DNA of 64,000 nucleotides from Cryptomeria japonica (GCF_030272615.1 NC_081414.1:762977648-763041647); one strand, 5' to 3'. Shown: positions 22,085 to 33,035, counted from the first letter of the stretch. Notes: generated by a model not told the origin, from the sequence alone. Program-made: numbers and translations.

Positions 22085-23749
22085 CATTAATGGCTATTAT
22101 GTTGCTCATCATTATGTGACATTGGTAGCTCATTTACTGGGGCCTCATTGTCATTCATGACGGTACAATTTCAAGTGCAATCATATTTTTTGAAGCAACA
22201 TAATAGCCTAATTTTCTTGTTCCTATGGGGACAAGAATGATTTCATACATCTCTTCTTTTGCTTATGTCCAAATCTCTCCCTAGAAGATTCTGTAAGTCC
22301 TTCTTATTGTCCTTATCCTTGGGAGGCAATGATCTTTCCTTATTTTTATCTAAGGATCCACTTTTTCCTATTTTGTGGATGGTGTGGACTTTATTACTTG
22401 ATGTTATGCCTTGTACGCATTTGTTGTTGTTTGTTCAAGGGTTCTCTCTTACAAGAGGTGTAAGTCCTTGACTACAACCTCTTTTGCACTTGGTAAAATA
22501 CATCCATAATGAATCCACTCTCCTAATTGGGTTAAAAAGAGCGTCATCCTTCATTAAGAATCACTTTCACCTCGCAAAAGAAGGAAGTATTGCATTCTTA
22601 TTCTCTTCTTTGTCTTATTCTAGAAGATGTTATTCCTCTTGGGGATAGGTGTCTTTTGGTACAAAGATATCTTCTCCTCTAAGGATCTCCTTTACACATA
22701 CTACAAGATATCCCTTTTTCAACTATCTTATCCTTGCTTAAAGAGTGCAAAACTCTCTTGCTTGGACCTATGACATTGTTGCATTTTTGGGGGTATCTTC
22801 TTTTGTGATAAAGGTAGGTATCCTTGTTCTAATTTTCTTATGACATAAACATTACACTTTTTGAGCAATGGGTCATTCTCGGAACCAGAGCATAGACTCT
22901 TAGAGCGAGATGTCTCCATTTTTCTTTTATGGAAGGTGATTATTCTCGGAACCAGAGCACAGACTCTTAGAGCGAGATGTCACGCTTTTGTACTATACAT
23001 GTACAGGTTGTAGCATACTCGGGCATAGACTCCTATGAGGTGCTTCTAACCTCCCTTACACACACATGCACGAGGTTGAGTGGAACTAGCGGCATAAGGC
23101 TAGACTTTCTCACTCTCCTCCCTTACATGGATCACCTAGACAGACTCTAGGGGCTAGTTTTCCATGTCCCTCTTTCCCATGGATCACCTAGACAAGATCT
23201 AGGGGCGAGAAGTCCATGTTTTCTCTCTCACTATTCTTCTCATGGATCACCAATGTGTGTATTCATGCTTTTTTCCTTTCTTTTCTTCTCTTTGCATTTT
23301 GTTTCCATTTACATCCTTCATCTTGTGTTAGAGAACTCTCAAATCCTCACACTCTTTGTTGTGTTGGAATTGAGATTTAGTCCTCTTTCTTACCAAATGA
23401 TTCTCCATTAGTTTTTGATCTCATATCAAATCTTCTTGTGAGCATTTGTCATCAATATTCTTTAACAATTCGAAGTGGTAAACATGATACCCTGTTTCAA
23501 CTCACTAAAATTAGCAAGCCGAAACAGGGGGGGGCATATAGCTACCCTCGAATTTTCATCACCTTCCTTAGTAAGCATTAGGTGATTTTGTGATCTAACG
23601 TGTGTTTTGTAGGGTGCGGTTCTTAATTGTGTACTGCAGATACCACTGGGGGCTTCGTTCGATAGACTTATGGATATATCATTTTTCAAATAATGTTTAC
23701 TTTATTGTACTTTAGCTTGCATATGCACGTAGTGTTCATATGACTGCTA
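22085..23749 (+). other. 3-prime non-coding region of element D with internal repeats
   Basis: 1.66 kb without RT or IN similarity in any frame. It has direct repeats: TTCTCGGAACCAGAGCA... at 22874-22913 and 22942-22981, a weaker third (ACTCGGGCATAGACTCCTA) at about 23018, then CATGGATCACCTAGACA at 23125 and 23178 with a short third copy at 23241. A G-rich tract lies at about 23525-23536. Confidence 0.65.
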
Positions 23750-23763
23750 AAGTGGGGGCTAAA
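23750..23763 (+). other. polypurine tract of element D
   Basis: AAAGTGGGGGCTAAA directly precedes the 3-prime LTR; this is the usual place and composition for the plus-strand primer. Confidence 0.75.
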
Positions 23764-25434
23764 TGTAGCGTCGTAAATTGTACGCACTTGCTAGGGTGGT
23801 ACAATTTCACACCTAGTTTAGCACCCGCCTTGGCGCATTTTGCATTTTGCATTGCATTTTCCCTTTAGCACTTAATTAATTAAATTAATTAGATCTAAGG
23901 TTCTATTTTATCATCTCCCATATTATAAAGTTGGGCCCTTTTCATTAAAGTATGCCCCTTTCATTTTATTCTTCCAATACATCATTTAATCAAAAACCCT
24001 AATTAGGTCCTATTTTGAACTTGGGGGCTTGATTTCGGGGGTCAAAACATCTCGAAATCACCTGTAACTTCAGGATTCTCTCTAAAATCATCATATCTGA
24101 CAGTCCTAAAAATTTGGTGAAAAGTTGTCTGGACCATGGCGCCCGGAGTGCAACATGGTCCCGGACATTTTTCCCAAAATTTTAGGAGCACGATCCAATC
24201 ATAAAATAAAGCTTAACCCCAAGAAATTGGTGGGAGATTCAATCTCTAGGTCGGCCAAAAGTCAAAATTAAGACCTAGGGTTTCATATATAAGAGCTCTC
24301 TTTCCTCATTTGAAAGGATTCGATTTTTGATTTCAGGACCTCATATGCAGTGAAAGAGAAGATCTTTGAAGACTTCAACAACATTCAACATCCTTCTATT
24401 GAACATTTATCAATTTCATTCATCCATTTAGGGCTTGGAAGACATTGAAGAACAATAGGAGATTACCGACTGAAGATTGGCTTGTACTCCTCCCTTGAGG
24501 GTTGGGTATGATTTCATGTTGTTTGCATGTCTTTGCATAAGCTTCAATATATCCTTTATTCATGCTTTAGATCACTTTGCATCTTGATTTAGAGCATTCA
24601 CATTATCATTTACAAGCAATTAGGGTTTACTTTCTAGGTTGCTCTAGTTTGCTTTCTTGCATTTAAGGACCTTGCACACACACTAGGTCTGCACACACAA
24701 TACATTTTACAATACAAATTGGCTATTCGTGGAGGTGGAAATCACCAAAGTGGGGGTTTGACTAAGGCGAAACCCTATATAGCCACCCAAACACCTTTTC
24801 AGATATAAGTGCAGGTTTCAGGACTCGGACGACACCGCAAGTTACAGATCCGGAAGAAGCAGATGGAGACCAAACAACACACCAAATCTCAAAGCAAAAG
24901 ACCAGGACAGGGGCGTGGGGCGCCCTGGTCCTGCCAGGACAGGGGCGTTGGGCGTCCTGGTCCCTGGGACAGGGGCGCTGGGCACCCTGGTCCTCCTGAC
25001 AGACAGCATTTTCAGCATTTTTGACAGCTTTTCCAGAGTGCAAAATAGCAGTTTTCGGAGCAGTTTCAGGGGCAGAATCAGGACAGTGGCGCCCGCGCCC
25101 CCGTCCTGAACATTTTCAGTCAGGTTTTAACTCCGGGTATGCATTTGCATTCTTGTCTTGTCCTTGTGTTTACAGCTTTCCATCATGTAAGTTCAATTCT
25201 GTAATCTTGTTATTAGTTCATACTTGCACTTTGGGGTTAGGGATTGAACTTGCATCATTTCATCTTTCAATTACAACAAAGGAATAGAAATCCTAATAGG
25301 TAGCCATGGCTCTCTCTTTCACAAGAAGAAGTAGCCAATTGTGTGATACCTCTAGGCTCTTTCGTATTCCACAAGTGTGTGGTTGAAAGTGAGATTAGGG
25401 CATGTTTGCTTAGTGTCACTTTTTCTCCCACACA
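23764..25434 (+). repeat. 3-prime LTR of element D
   Basis: Direct partner of 17152-18823, with the same ends (TGTAGCGTCG ... CCCACACA), TATA box at 24286-24292 and GC-rich triple repeat at 24903-25002. Most mismatches between the LTRs look like C/T or G/A transitions. Confidence 0.92.
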
Positions 25435-25828
25435 AACAAAAACATAATTCTAATCATCGAGATTACAAAAAATTTGGTACAATCTTGACCATTAGAAATC
25501 ATAAAAATCTCTTCACATTAATCAAGAAAATTCCAACTGCTCCATGATCACCGCTTCATCTGACTTTGTAACTCATCACGCGCTATGCATTTGATGCAAT
25601 TCACTTTGCTTCTTTCCAAGATAATAAACATGCCAAATCAATTTGAACTTATCCTCATACAATGATCACATGTGTCTCTATCATTACCACTTAACATAAA
25701 CCAACAAACTTGATTGGTTAGGGTTTATCAAAGACAACTGGTAGGGTTTACCGGTTTACATAACATAGAAATGTTTAGCCGTATACATCGGTTCAACTTA
25801 CAAAATACCATATATCGGTTTACAATAT
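25435..25828 (-). repeat. 3-prime LTR of element B, segment 2
   Basis: Matches about 31003-31395 of the 5-prime LTR of B. It lies between the insertion of element D on the left and a DNA transposon on the right. Confidence 0.8.
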
Positions 25829-26995
25829 GGGTCAGTGCAAGAAGATGAGTCCACTTTTTGACCCAAAAGTGAAAGTGTTTTCGTTGATTTTCAGATTTTG
25901 TCTCATTTGAGCTTAGATTTTGAAACACTTAGAGATTGAATCTTGGAAAAAGTTTAGAATAGAGAAGATAGCCCTCTAAGTTTACTTTCCATATATGTAA
26001 TTTATTTTAATACCCACATAATAAAAAATAACTTTTTGAATGGAGTTCTGAAAAATATGTTTTAAAAATGCTTGTTTCAGGACCATACCATGCATGTGTA
26101 TGACCCACACTTTTTGACATAATTAAAATTATTTTCTCAAACCGTTTTGAGAAATGGTTTGTAACACACTAAATATTGATGAGCATATTTTTCTGTATTT
26201 TTTTTTGTAATATTTTTTTTAATTAATTTTTAAATGGCCATAATTATCTTTTAAAAAATTTGACGTGTACGACCCACATAATTTGACGTAAACTTAACAT
26301 TTTTTTATTTTTTTTAAATAGAAATGAATTTTGGGTAGATTGATGACATATAATTTTTTTTTCAAAATTCATTAAAATAACAAAGTTATTAAATTAACAA
26401 AATTAGCTAATATTTCAAATTTATGGACCCGATTTAGTATAAATTAAATGAAAAATAGTTAAAATAATCAAATTTTAAATAACTTTACATATTTAGAATC
26501 TAGACAATATAATCTGAAATGGGTTTTAATTTCATATAAAAATTCTCTGATTAGAAGCACGTAAACTATTTCAAAAGTTCATATTTGTGCTTTCATTGAT
26601 GGAGATTTGAATTTGCAAGTCCATGTCTCAGGTGTGGCCATCCTAGGCCTATCCCGAGCCTAATCCTGAGCCAAGTGGCAGGTTGTGGAATCAACTTCCA
26701 TAGAATGGGCCCCATTTTTAAACAAGGGCGACTTGTGGAAAAAAAAGGAAAAATACGATTTAGAAACGGGGGCCCATTTTAAAAACGGGCCCCCGTTTTG
26801 TTTAAAAGTGAGCCCCCATTTTAGAACAAAATGGGGGCCCATTTATTTTTGCTTCGGGCCCCCGTTACCTTTCGGATAGGGAGCCTGAAGCATAAACGGG
26901 CCCCCATTCTTTGAAAATGGGCCCCCGTTTATAAGAGCACATTTTCCAACGTGCAGACTTCTACAAATTTGTGACTCATTACCTTACACTTTCCC
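25829..26995. mobile_element. 1.17-kb non-autonomous TIR DNA transposon
   Basis: Clean insertion in the LTR of B: removing 25829-26995 and one ATAT copy restores TACAATATCTTCC, against TACAACATCTTCC in the intact LTR near 31395. The ends are imperfect inverted repeats: GGGTCAGTGCAAGAAGATGA on the left against GGGAAAGTGTAAGGTAATGA on the right (minus strand), both continuing GTC. ATAT flanks both ends (25825-25828, 26996-26999). There is no transposase frame; the interior is AT-rich with repeated TGACCCACA-type motifs and a GGGCCCCC array. A 4-bp A-W-W-T duplication is reported for Sola1 elements, but I cannot make that assignment firm. Confidence 0.72.
26705..26935. repeat. GGGCCCCCRTTT array inside the TIR element
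   Basis: About eight variants of [AC]GGGCCCCC[AG]TTTT in both orientations, several forming palindromes (AAAACGGGCCCCCGTTTT at about 26789). It is strikingly GC-rich against an AT-rich surround and would form strong hairpins. Confidence 0.75.
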
Positions 26996-27158
26996 ATATC
27001 TTCCACAAAGTTTATCATATCGGTTACAATACAATAGAAATAACAATAATAACATCAACAATATTATGAATATCATTCACCAGTTCAATTGACATCAATG
27101 TCAACATATCATTAATGCAATCTATATGCAAAATGCCAACAAACTGAACATGCCAACA
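26996..27158 (-). repeat. 3-prime LTR of element B, segment 1 (LTR start)
   Basis: Minus strand starts TGTTGGCATGTTCAG at 27158, next to a purine tract, and matches 31396-31560. It is cut at 26996 by the TIR element. Confidence 0.85.
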
Positions 27159-27487
27159 ATCTCCCCCTTTGGCATTGATCGCAATACAAATATCAATGCC
27201 TCTAATTACTATTGTGATTAGTGAATAGGAATCCTAGTTTACATACCAAGTATTCACCATGTTTTGTCTATCATCAGTCTCTCACTAGTTCACTTAATCA
27301 AACACATAATTCTTCTCTCCCTTTGACAACAATGCCAAATGAAAAGTAAAATATGTAATATCAAAATTCTCACTGTGTATCAACATACTGCAACTTGATG
27401 CTCCCCCTGTGGAATACATCCACTTCTTCATCAATCCATGTAAAATTATGCAAGTAATTCATGGACTGATGCAATTAGCGTCATGCT

Positions 27488-27690
27488 TCAACTGACTTCA
27501 TGAAGAGGGACAACCTCCAACTGACTTCTAAGATATTCAAAAGTGGTCTTAGGTAGAGGTTTGGTAAAGATATCTACAAGCTGCTCTTGGGTAGAAACAT
27601 GCTCTAAGATAACATCTTTACTTTGAACTTTCTCCCTCAAAAAGTAATACTTCAATTCAATGTGCTTAGTCCTTGCGTGCAAAATAGGAT
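27488..27690 (-). pseudogene. RNase H tail of copia element B
   Basis: Reads NPILHARTKHIELKYYFLRE then VSTQEQLVDIFTKPLPKTTF, the C-terminal end of copia Pol, with a stop after LEVVPLHEVS. Directly upstream (27690) the frame is joined to linker sequence that normally precedes RT (RYVRLNHSPE), which marks the deletion point. Confidence 0.82.
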
Positions 27691-28880
27691 TCTAGTAAGT
27701 AATCTAGCATCCTTATCCCAAATAATCTACTCAGGACTATGATTTAGTCTCACATATCTAGGAATAACATGATCATTCTCCCCAGGTTCAACTTCTTCAT
27801 CATCTTCTGCTTCTGAAATTATCTATTCCGATTGAACAAATACATCAAGATTTGCCTTACTAGTGTCAAATTTAACAGTTTCAAGTTCCAAAATAAAAAT
27901 ACAAGGATCTTCATCCTTTCTCTTTGAACTGGTTCCTTCTGAAACACTAGGACTTTCATCTACATGAACATCAACACTCTCAACAATTCTCTGTGTCCAA
28001 ATATTGAAACATTTGTAGGCCTTACTCTTGGTGGAATATCCAAGAAATATGCCTTCATCACTCTTTTCTTCAAACTTGCTAATGCAATCACCTCTTTTAA
28101 TAAAACATTTACTACCAAAGATCTTGAAATAACTAACATCAGGTCACCTCCCATACCAATACTTATAAGGTGTCTTGTCCTTACCTTTTTTCACCAAAAC
28201 CCGGTTCATAGTGTAGATCGCTGTACTTAAAACTTCTCTCCAAAATGTTTTCACCACACCTCCTTGTATCAACATAGTTCTAGCTACTTCAACTACCGAC
28301 CAATTGTTTTTTTCTGCTATACCATTCTATTGTGGTGTCCTTGGTGTAGAAAGTTGTCGCTTGATACCATTATCATCAGAGCACTTATTGAACTCCACAG
28401 AAGTGAATTCAGCCCCTTAACCTATTCTCACACATTTAATCTTTTTGCCACTCTCTTTCTCAGTTAAGGCCTTGCATGCCTTGAATTTACCAAAAGCTTC
28501 ATTCTTATCTTTCAAGAATGTGACCCACACCATCCTTGAACAGTCATCAATGAAGATCATGAAATATCTATCACCTGAAATGCTTTTAGTTATTATTGGT
28601 CCACATAGATCTGTATGAACCAAATATAACAAGTGCTCTACTGAGAAAGACTTACTTTTGAAAGTAGAAGAAGTCATCTTCCCTAACTGACATTCTTTAC
28701 AATGAGAATTAACTAGTTTTTCTATTTGAGGTAGACCTCTTACTATGTTAGATTTACTCACTTTAACAATATTATCAAAATTTATATGACAAAATCTTGT
28801 ATGCCAAAGCCAGCTATCATCTATTTTTGCAATCAAACAGCTGCTAACTTTTGGATTATGATGAAATAGATTACCTTTGG
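27691..28880 (-). pseudogene. GAG-pre-integrase and integrase of copia element B
   Basis: The minus-strand frame opens with the HHCC module (WLWHTRFCHINFDNIVKVS, then CKECQLGKM). The catalytic core follows: HTDLCGPI (first Asp), FIDDCSRMVWV, then GAEFTSVEFNKC and the TPQ-stop-NGIAE block with the conserved Glu, and TFWREVLSTAIYTMNR. It continues with FGSKCFI and an acidic linker (SEAEDDEEVEPGE). A stop replaces the residue after RIG (28417), another interrupts TPQ-NGIAE (near 28330). It is in frame with gag and protease upstream. Confidence 0.85.
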
Positions 28881-28881
28881 T

Positions 28882-29292
28882 CTATTTACAGGTTGCAATC
28901 AATTCACCTTTGTTATCAAAGATTTTGCACATACCATTTCTAAACTCCTGTGGGTATCCTCTATCATTCAGTTGTGCCACACTCAGAAGATTATACTTAA
29001 GACCTTCAACCCAATAAACATTGCCACCATTGCTCTTCCCATTAAGAGAAATAACTCCCTTACCTTTAACCATATAGGGTGAGTCATTGCCAAATTTGAC
29101 AACACCGCCATCAAATTCCTTCAAGGAAATAAATTTGCTTTGATCACCAGTCATGTGATGTGAACAACCACTATCAATGATCCAATCATTAGAGTTATCC
29201 ATCCTAGATACTTGAGCCTTCTGACAAATCTTATGGCAAGCAAAACATTTTAGTGGTATCTTACCTCTATATTTACCAATGCCTCTAGGCAA
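28882..29292 (-). pseudogene. zinc-knuckle remnant and protease of copia element B
   Basis: After a degenerate knuckle (CFACHKICQKAQ) comes the copia protease: DWIIDSGCSHHMTGD with the catalytic D-S-G, then NGKSNGGNVYWVEGLKYNLL and SVAQLNDRGY. It is in the same frame as gag (30042), separated only by a TGA at about 29293; it ends at a TAG. Confidence 0.85.
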
Positions 29293-30042
29293 TCATTTTG
29301 CCAACAATGCTTCAACCTCCAATAAACTGTTTTCATCATCAACATCTTTGCTAGATCTAGATTCATAGCTATGGCTGGTATCTCTACTTCTTCTCACAGA
29401 TGGGTTAGAGACAGAAGCTCTGAATGTAGATTTTGATTTTTGTACACTACCATCATAGCCATTTAGCTCAAAAGAAGTAAGTTTCCCAATAATAGAGTTA
29501 AGAGTTACCTTAGTCTTGTCAATGGATTTTAGCTCTTGAACAACTACAACTAGAATAACATAGACTGGTAGCAGGGTTCTCAGTACCTTATTGACAACTG
29601 TGGCATCTTCCACTTTCCCTCCTGAACTTTTTATTTCACCAACTATTTCTGTAATCCTTTGACCGTACTACTGGATATTTTTGCCTTCAGACATTCTCAT
29701 GTCATCAAACTTTCCTCTTAAACTCTCTTCTTTAGCAATCTTAACATGTTCATCACCGCTATAAATCTCTTCCAGTTTTTTCCACACTTCATATGCAATT
29801 TCAAGACCATGAACATCCACATATTTAGCATCAGACATGGAACTGATAATAGTCTCTAATGCTTGATGATTCTCTTTTTGTTCTTTCTTTTGATCATCAG
29901 TCAGAGTACCAGTAGGTGCAACATATTGAGTTTTTACATGCTCCCAATATTGACTACCAAGACTTTTAATGTAAATCTTCATTTTGTCACTCCATATTCT
30001 ATAGTTATCTTTGTTGAACTTAGGACCTTCTTTCTTCATCAT
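29293..30042 (-). pseudogene. gag of copia element B
   Basis: Copia Gag (UBN2-type). It starts at ATG of MMKKEGPKFNKDNYRIWSDK (30042), 53 bases after the primer site, followed by ALETIISSMSDAKY and VWKKLEEIYSGDEHVK. A TAG at about 29668 splits it; the frame then continues through LRTLLPVY, a Ser/Arg-rich linker and SLLEVEALLAK. The spacing and the single frame show an element that was intact until stops accumulated. Confidence 0.85.
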
Positions 30043-30094
30043 GATCTACAAGATCTTTTCCTTAAGCTAATAGGCTTTAGGTTAAAGAGGACCT

Positions 30095-30111
30095 GAGATG
30101 CTCTGATACCA
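30095..30111 (-). other. primer binding site of element B, tRNA-Met type
   Basis: Minus strand reads TGGTATCAGAGCATCTC, an exact match to the plant copia initiator-Met site for the first 12 bases, two bases after the LTR end. Confidence 0.85.
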
Positions 30112-30113
30112 AT

Positions 30114-31560
30114 TGATGATATGATTAAAGAATAAGGGTCTGGTAGTATACTGAGAGGGGGTGTGTGAATCAATATACTCAAAAATATGATACAAACTCC
30201 CAAACTCAAAATAAACTTATCAACAAATAACTCAGTCAGGATAATGTCTTCAAAGATTACCAACATCAACCAATCATCAACCGGTTTGACTGTTATACCA
30301 ACTTAATAGTAAACAACTTCAATCTTGTAAACATCAACAATGCTCAATCATATGTCAACATATTCATCTCTCAATGCTTCCAATTATCATGCCATATCAG
30401 AATAATTAAGTAGTTAACCAAATCAACAAATAAGATCACAACCACAAAAACATTCACCACTTGACACAAATATTTATACAAGGAAAACCCAAATAGGTAA
30501 AAAACACGGTGAGATGAGACTCACAAGGATAGCTATCTGAACTCTTGTGAAGTTCACCCTGTTAGGAGCCAAGCCTATTAAAGCTTTACAATAAGTCATG
30601 TTAAGAACTAATTATGGTTAAGGGATTTACAAATATGCCTTGATGAATAGCACAATACCCTATTAGGAGAAACCTCACTGGAGGATTTGAGAATCCAAAC
30701 TAATGGACCACCTTGTTAGAGGATTTAGAAAGTAACCAAGCTTGTTAGAGCTTACCTAGTTAGGGGAGTTTGATTTGTATTGTAATTGTTAGAAAACAAC
30801 AGGTTTTATTGATCTGTCTGAATGGCACTACATCTGCTTGATCAAATCCTTCTTAAGCTTCAATTTGCATTTACATAAACTGTAGATCCATTCATCGGTT
30901 TGGCAACCACACACTCAACTAGTTTTCTCCAATCTTATCAACTTTGGTAACAACTTAACAAAACAATATCACCGACCTTAAATACAAATGAACTAGGTCG
31001 GTAAGACAATAAAAACCTAATTCTCATCATCAAGATTACAAACAAGTCGATACAATCTTGATTGTTAGAAATCATAACAATCTCTTCACATTAATCAAGA
31101 AAATTCCAACCACTCCATGATCACCGCTTCATCGGACTTTGTAACTCATCATGCGCTATGCATTTGATGCAATCCACTTTGCTCCTTTCAAAGATAACAA
31201 ACACGCCAAATCAATTTGAACTTATCCTCATACAATGATCACACGTGTCTGCATCATTACCACTTAACATAAACCAACAAACTTGATCAGTTAGGGTTTA
31301 TCAAAGACAACTGGTAGGGTTTACCAGTTTACATAACACAAAAATGTTTAACTTTATACAGTGGTTCAAATTACAAACTACCATATACCAGTTTACAACA
31401 TCTTCCACAAAGTTTATCATACAGGTTACAATACAATAGCAATAACAACAATAACATCAACAATATCATGAATATCATTCACTAGTTCAATTGACATTAA
31501 TGACTACATATCATTAATGCAATCTATATGCAGAATGCCAACAAACTGAAAATGCCAACA
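30114..31560 (-). repeat. 5-prime LTR of element B
   Basis: Complete 1447-bp LTR; on the minus strand it runs from TGTTGGCATTTTCAG (31560) to ATCATATCATCA (30114). Similar copies are LTR C (13349-14622) and the three-part 3-prime LTR of B. Confidence 0.88.
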
Positions 31561-31619
31561 AGATATGCTTAGAATTCATATGTCGATATTGTTGATATTT
31601 TGATTCAATAAGGGGACAA

Positions 31620-32330
31620 TGACACAATGTAGAGTGAAGTTAAGTAAAAGAGGGAAGCGTTGGTTAATTGCAAAGACAATGATGGGGTGAGCCCTCTAGA
31701 TATGGCTATTAAGAAATATAACATAAAGCTAATGGGGAATCTATTGTTGGTTTGCAAGAGACTTATTTTGATAAGGCTGACTCTGAAATGCTTCTATGTA
31801 AGTTTTCCTTTGAAGGCAATTTAGATGCTATGAGTAAACTCATGGAGAGAGGAGCAGATCCACGTGCTTGCAATAAGGAGGATCAAACAACTTTGCACTA
31901 TGCTTCCATGTGTGAACTTGGTTATATAATGCACGTATATTGATCGAGTTAATGCTTGCCAAATGTACAAGCGAAGAAGAGAGAGAAAAATGGGTAGAGA
32001 AAAAAGATAATAATGGTAAAACGGCTCTTTATTTTGCAGCTATGAAAGGATACGAAGGGCTTTGCATCAAATTTTGTCAAATAAATAGAGAAATACTACA
32101 AATCAAAGATGCATATGGATGAGGTGTTGTCTATGATGCGATTGAAGGAGATCACTATAATCTTAATATTATTAGGTTCTTCTGTGACTTCATTGGACTA
32201 GACTTAAAATCATGTGTGTGTGGTTAGGGTTTTGACATGTTCATGCCATTTCATACAACATATGTGATTACATTCAAGAAGAAAAGGATCATTTGGTAGA
32301 TCAAAGACTTAAGGATTTAGAACACAAGAT
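31620..32330 (+). pseudogene. ankyrin-repeat gene fragment
   Basis: Plus-strand remnants of about four ankyrin repeats in two frames. VNCKDNDGVSPLDMAIKKYN (31665-31725) is one; LMERGADPRACNKEDQTTLH then YASM is the next; DNNGKTALYFAAMKGYEGL (32005-32060) is the clearest. Frameshifts lie near 31740 and 31935, and a stop at about 32120 ends the last frame. Both flanks are transposon LTRs (31560 and about 32325). Plant ankyrin proteins of this kind often act in defence signalling at the plasma membrane; here no membrane domain remains, so no function is expected. Confidence 0.72.
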
Positions 32331-33035
32331 ATCACTAAGAGGGGGCTGACTCAGTGATTATAAACAATTTCAAACAATGTCTGCAACCGATAGGATAATG
32401 AAAGCACTAACAAGAAACCAAACACAAGAGAACATCACATAAAACTGACTATATGAGGAAATCCCAACATGGGAAAAACCTCAGTGAGAAATGTTGTTGG
32501 AGATCTTCTGTTCCAATCTAGCCTCACAATGAAATAATAGTTTTACAATGTTTAGGGCACCAACCCAAGGAGAACCAATTCAAGGTTAATTACTAAAACA
32601 AAGTTTAAATTAGGAAAACCCAAATTTTCAACCTGTTTCCCCTTCTTTTAGTGTGTAGGAAGTAGGTACATAGCTGTATGCTTCAGGATAATCTTTATTT
32701 ATAGTGACGAATAATTCACCCATTGGAGTGTGAAAAGTTAGGAGGACGAGAATGACTGTGACTCCAGTGTTGACAAATTAGGAGATCCTTTTGAGAATAG
32801 GTCCAAATCCTCTTACAATCCTCATATCCAGGTTTGTGGCTCGATCGGACAACTATAGCTCACTTTTTGCACATTTTTATATCAATTTCAATCTATTTTC
32901 CCTAATTTCAGCATCTTTAACAAATCAATTTAATCTAAGGGAAACAAGAGGGCACTTCCAAACCCCTTGGAATAAGCAAAATTTAAAACTCTTAGGTTTA
33001 GATTTATCTAATTCCTATATTTCCCTAATGTAATG
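32325..33035 (-). repeat. copia-type LTR remnant
   Basis: On the minus strand a TATA-like CTATAAATAAAG (about 32695-32708) precedes a transcribed part ending CAGCCCCCTCTTAGTG, typical of long plant copia LTRs (note GGGAAAAACCTCAGTGAG on the plus strand). No partner copy or primer site is seen, so both ends are approximate. Confidence 0.45.

Larger units (their letters stand above)
17152..25434 (+). mobile_element. element D: young non-autonomous Tat-clade gypsy retrotransposon
   Basis: Complete 8.28-kb LTR retrotransposon inserted in the 3-prime LTR of element B. It has LTRs at 17152-18823 and 23764-25434, a primer-site position after the first LTR, a purine tract before the second, and a perfect 5-bp target duplication AACAA (17147-17151 and 25435-25439). 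By eye the LTRs differ at about 40-45 of 1672 positions (roughly 97 percent identity), so it is recent. The 4.9-kb interior has one long open frame (18992-22084) with a Tat-type protease region, and no RT, RNase H or integrase in any frame. It is therefore non-autonomous but protein-coding, and would depend on a full Tat-type partner elsewhere. That dependence is inference. Confidence 0.88.
27159..30113 (-). mobile_element. copia element B internal region (RT deleted)
   Basis: Minus-strand copia body of 2.95 kb between its 5-prime LTR (30114-31560) and its dispersed 3-prime LTR (27158 downward in three pieces). It keeps the primer site, gag, protease, GAG-pre-integrase, integrase, RNase H tail and polypurine tract (27159-27172). 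RT and most of RNase H are lost by one internal deletion at about 27690. The order IN before RNase H is the copia order. Confidence 0.88.
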
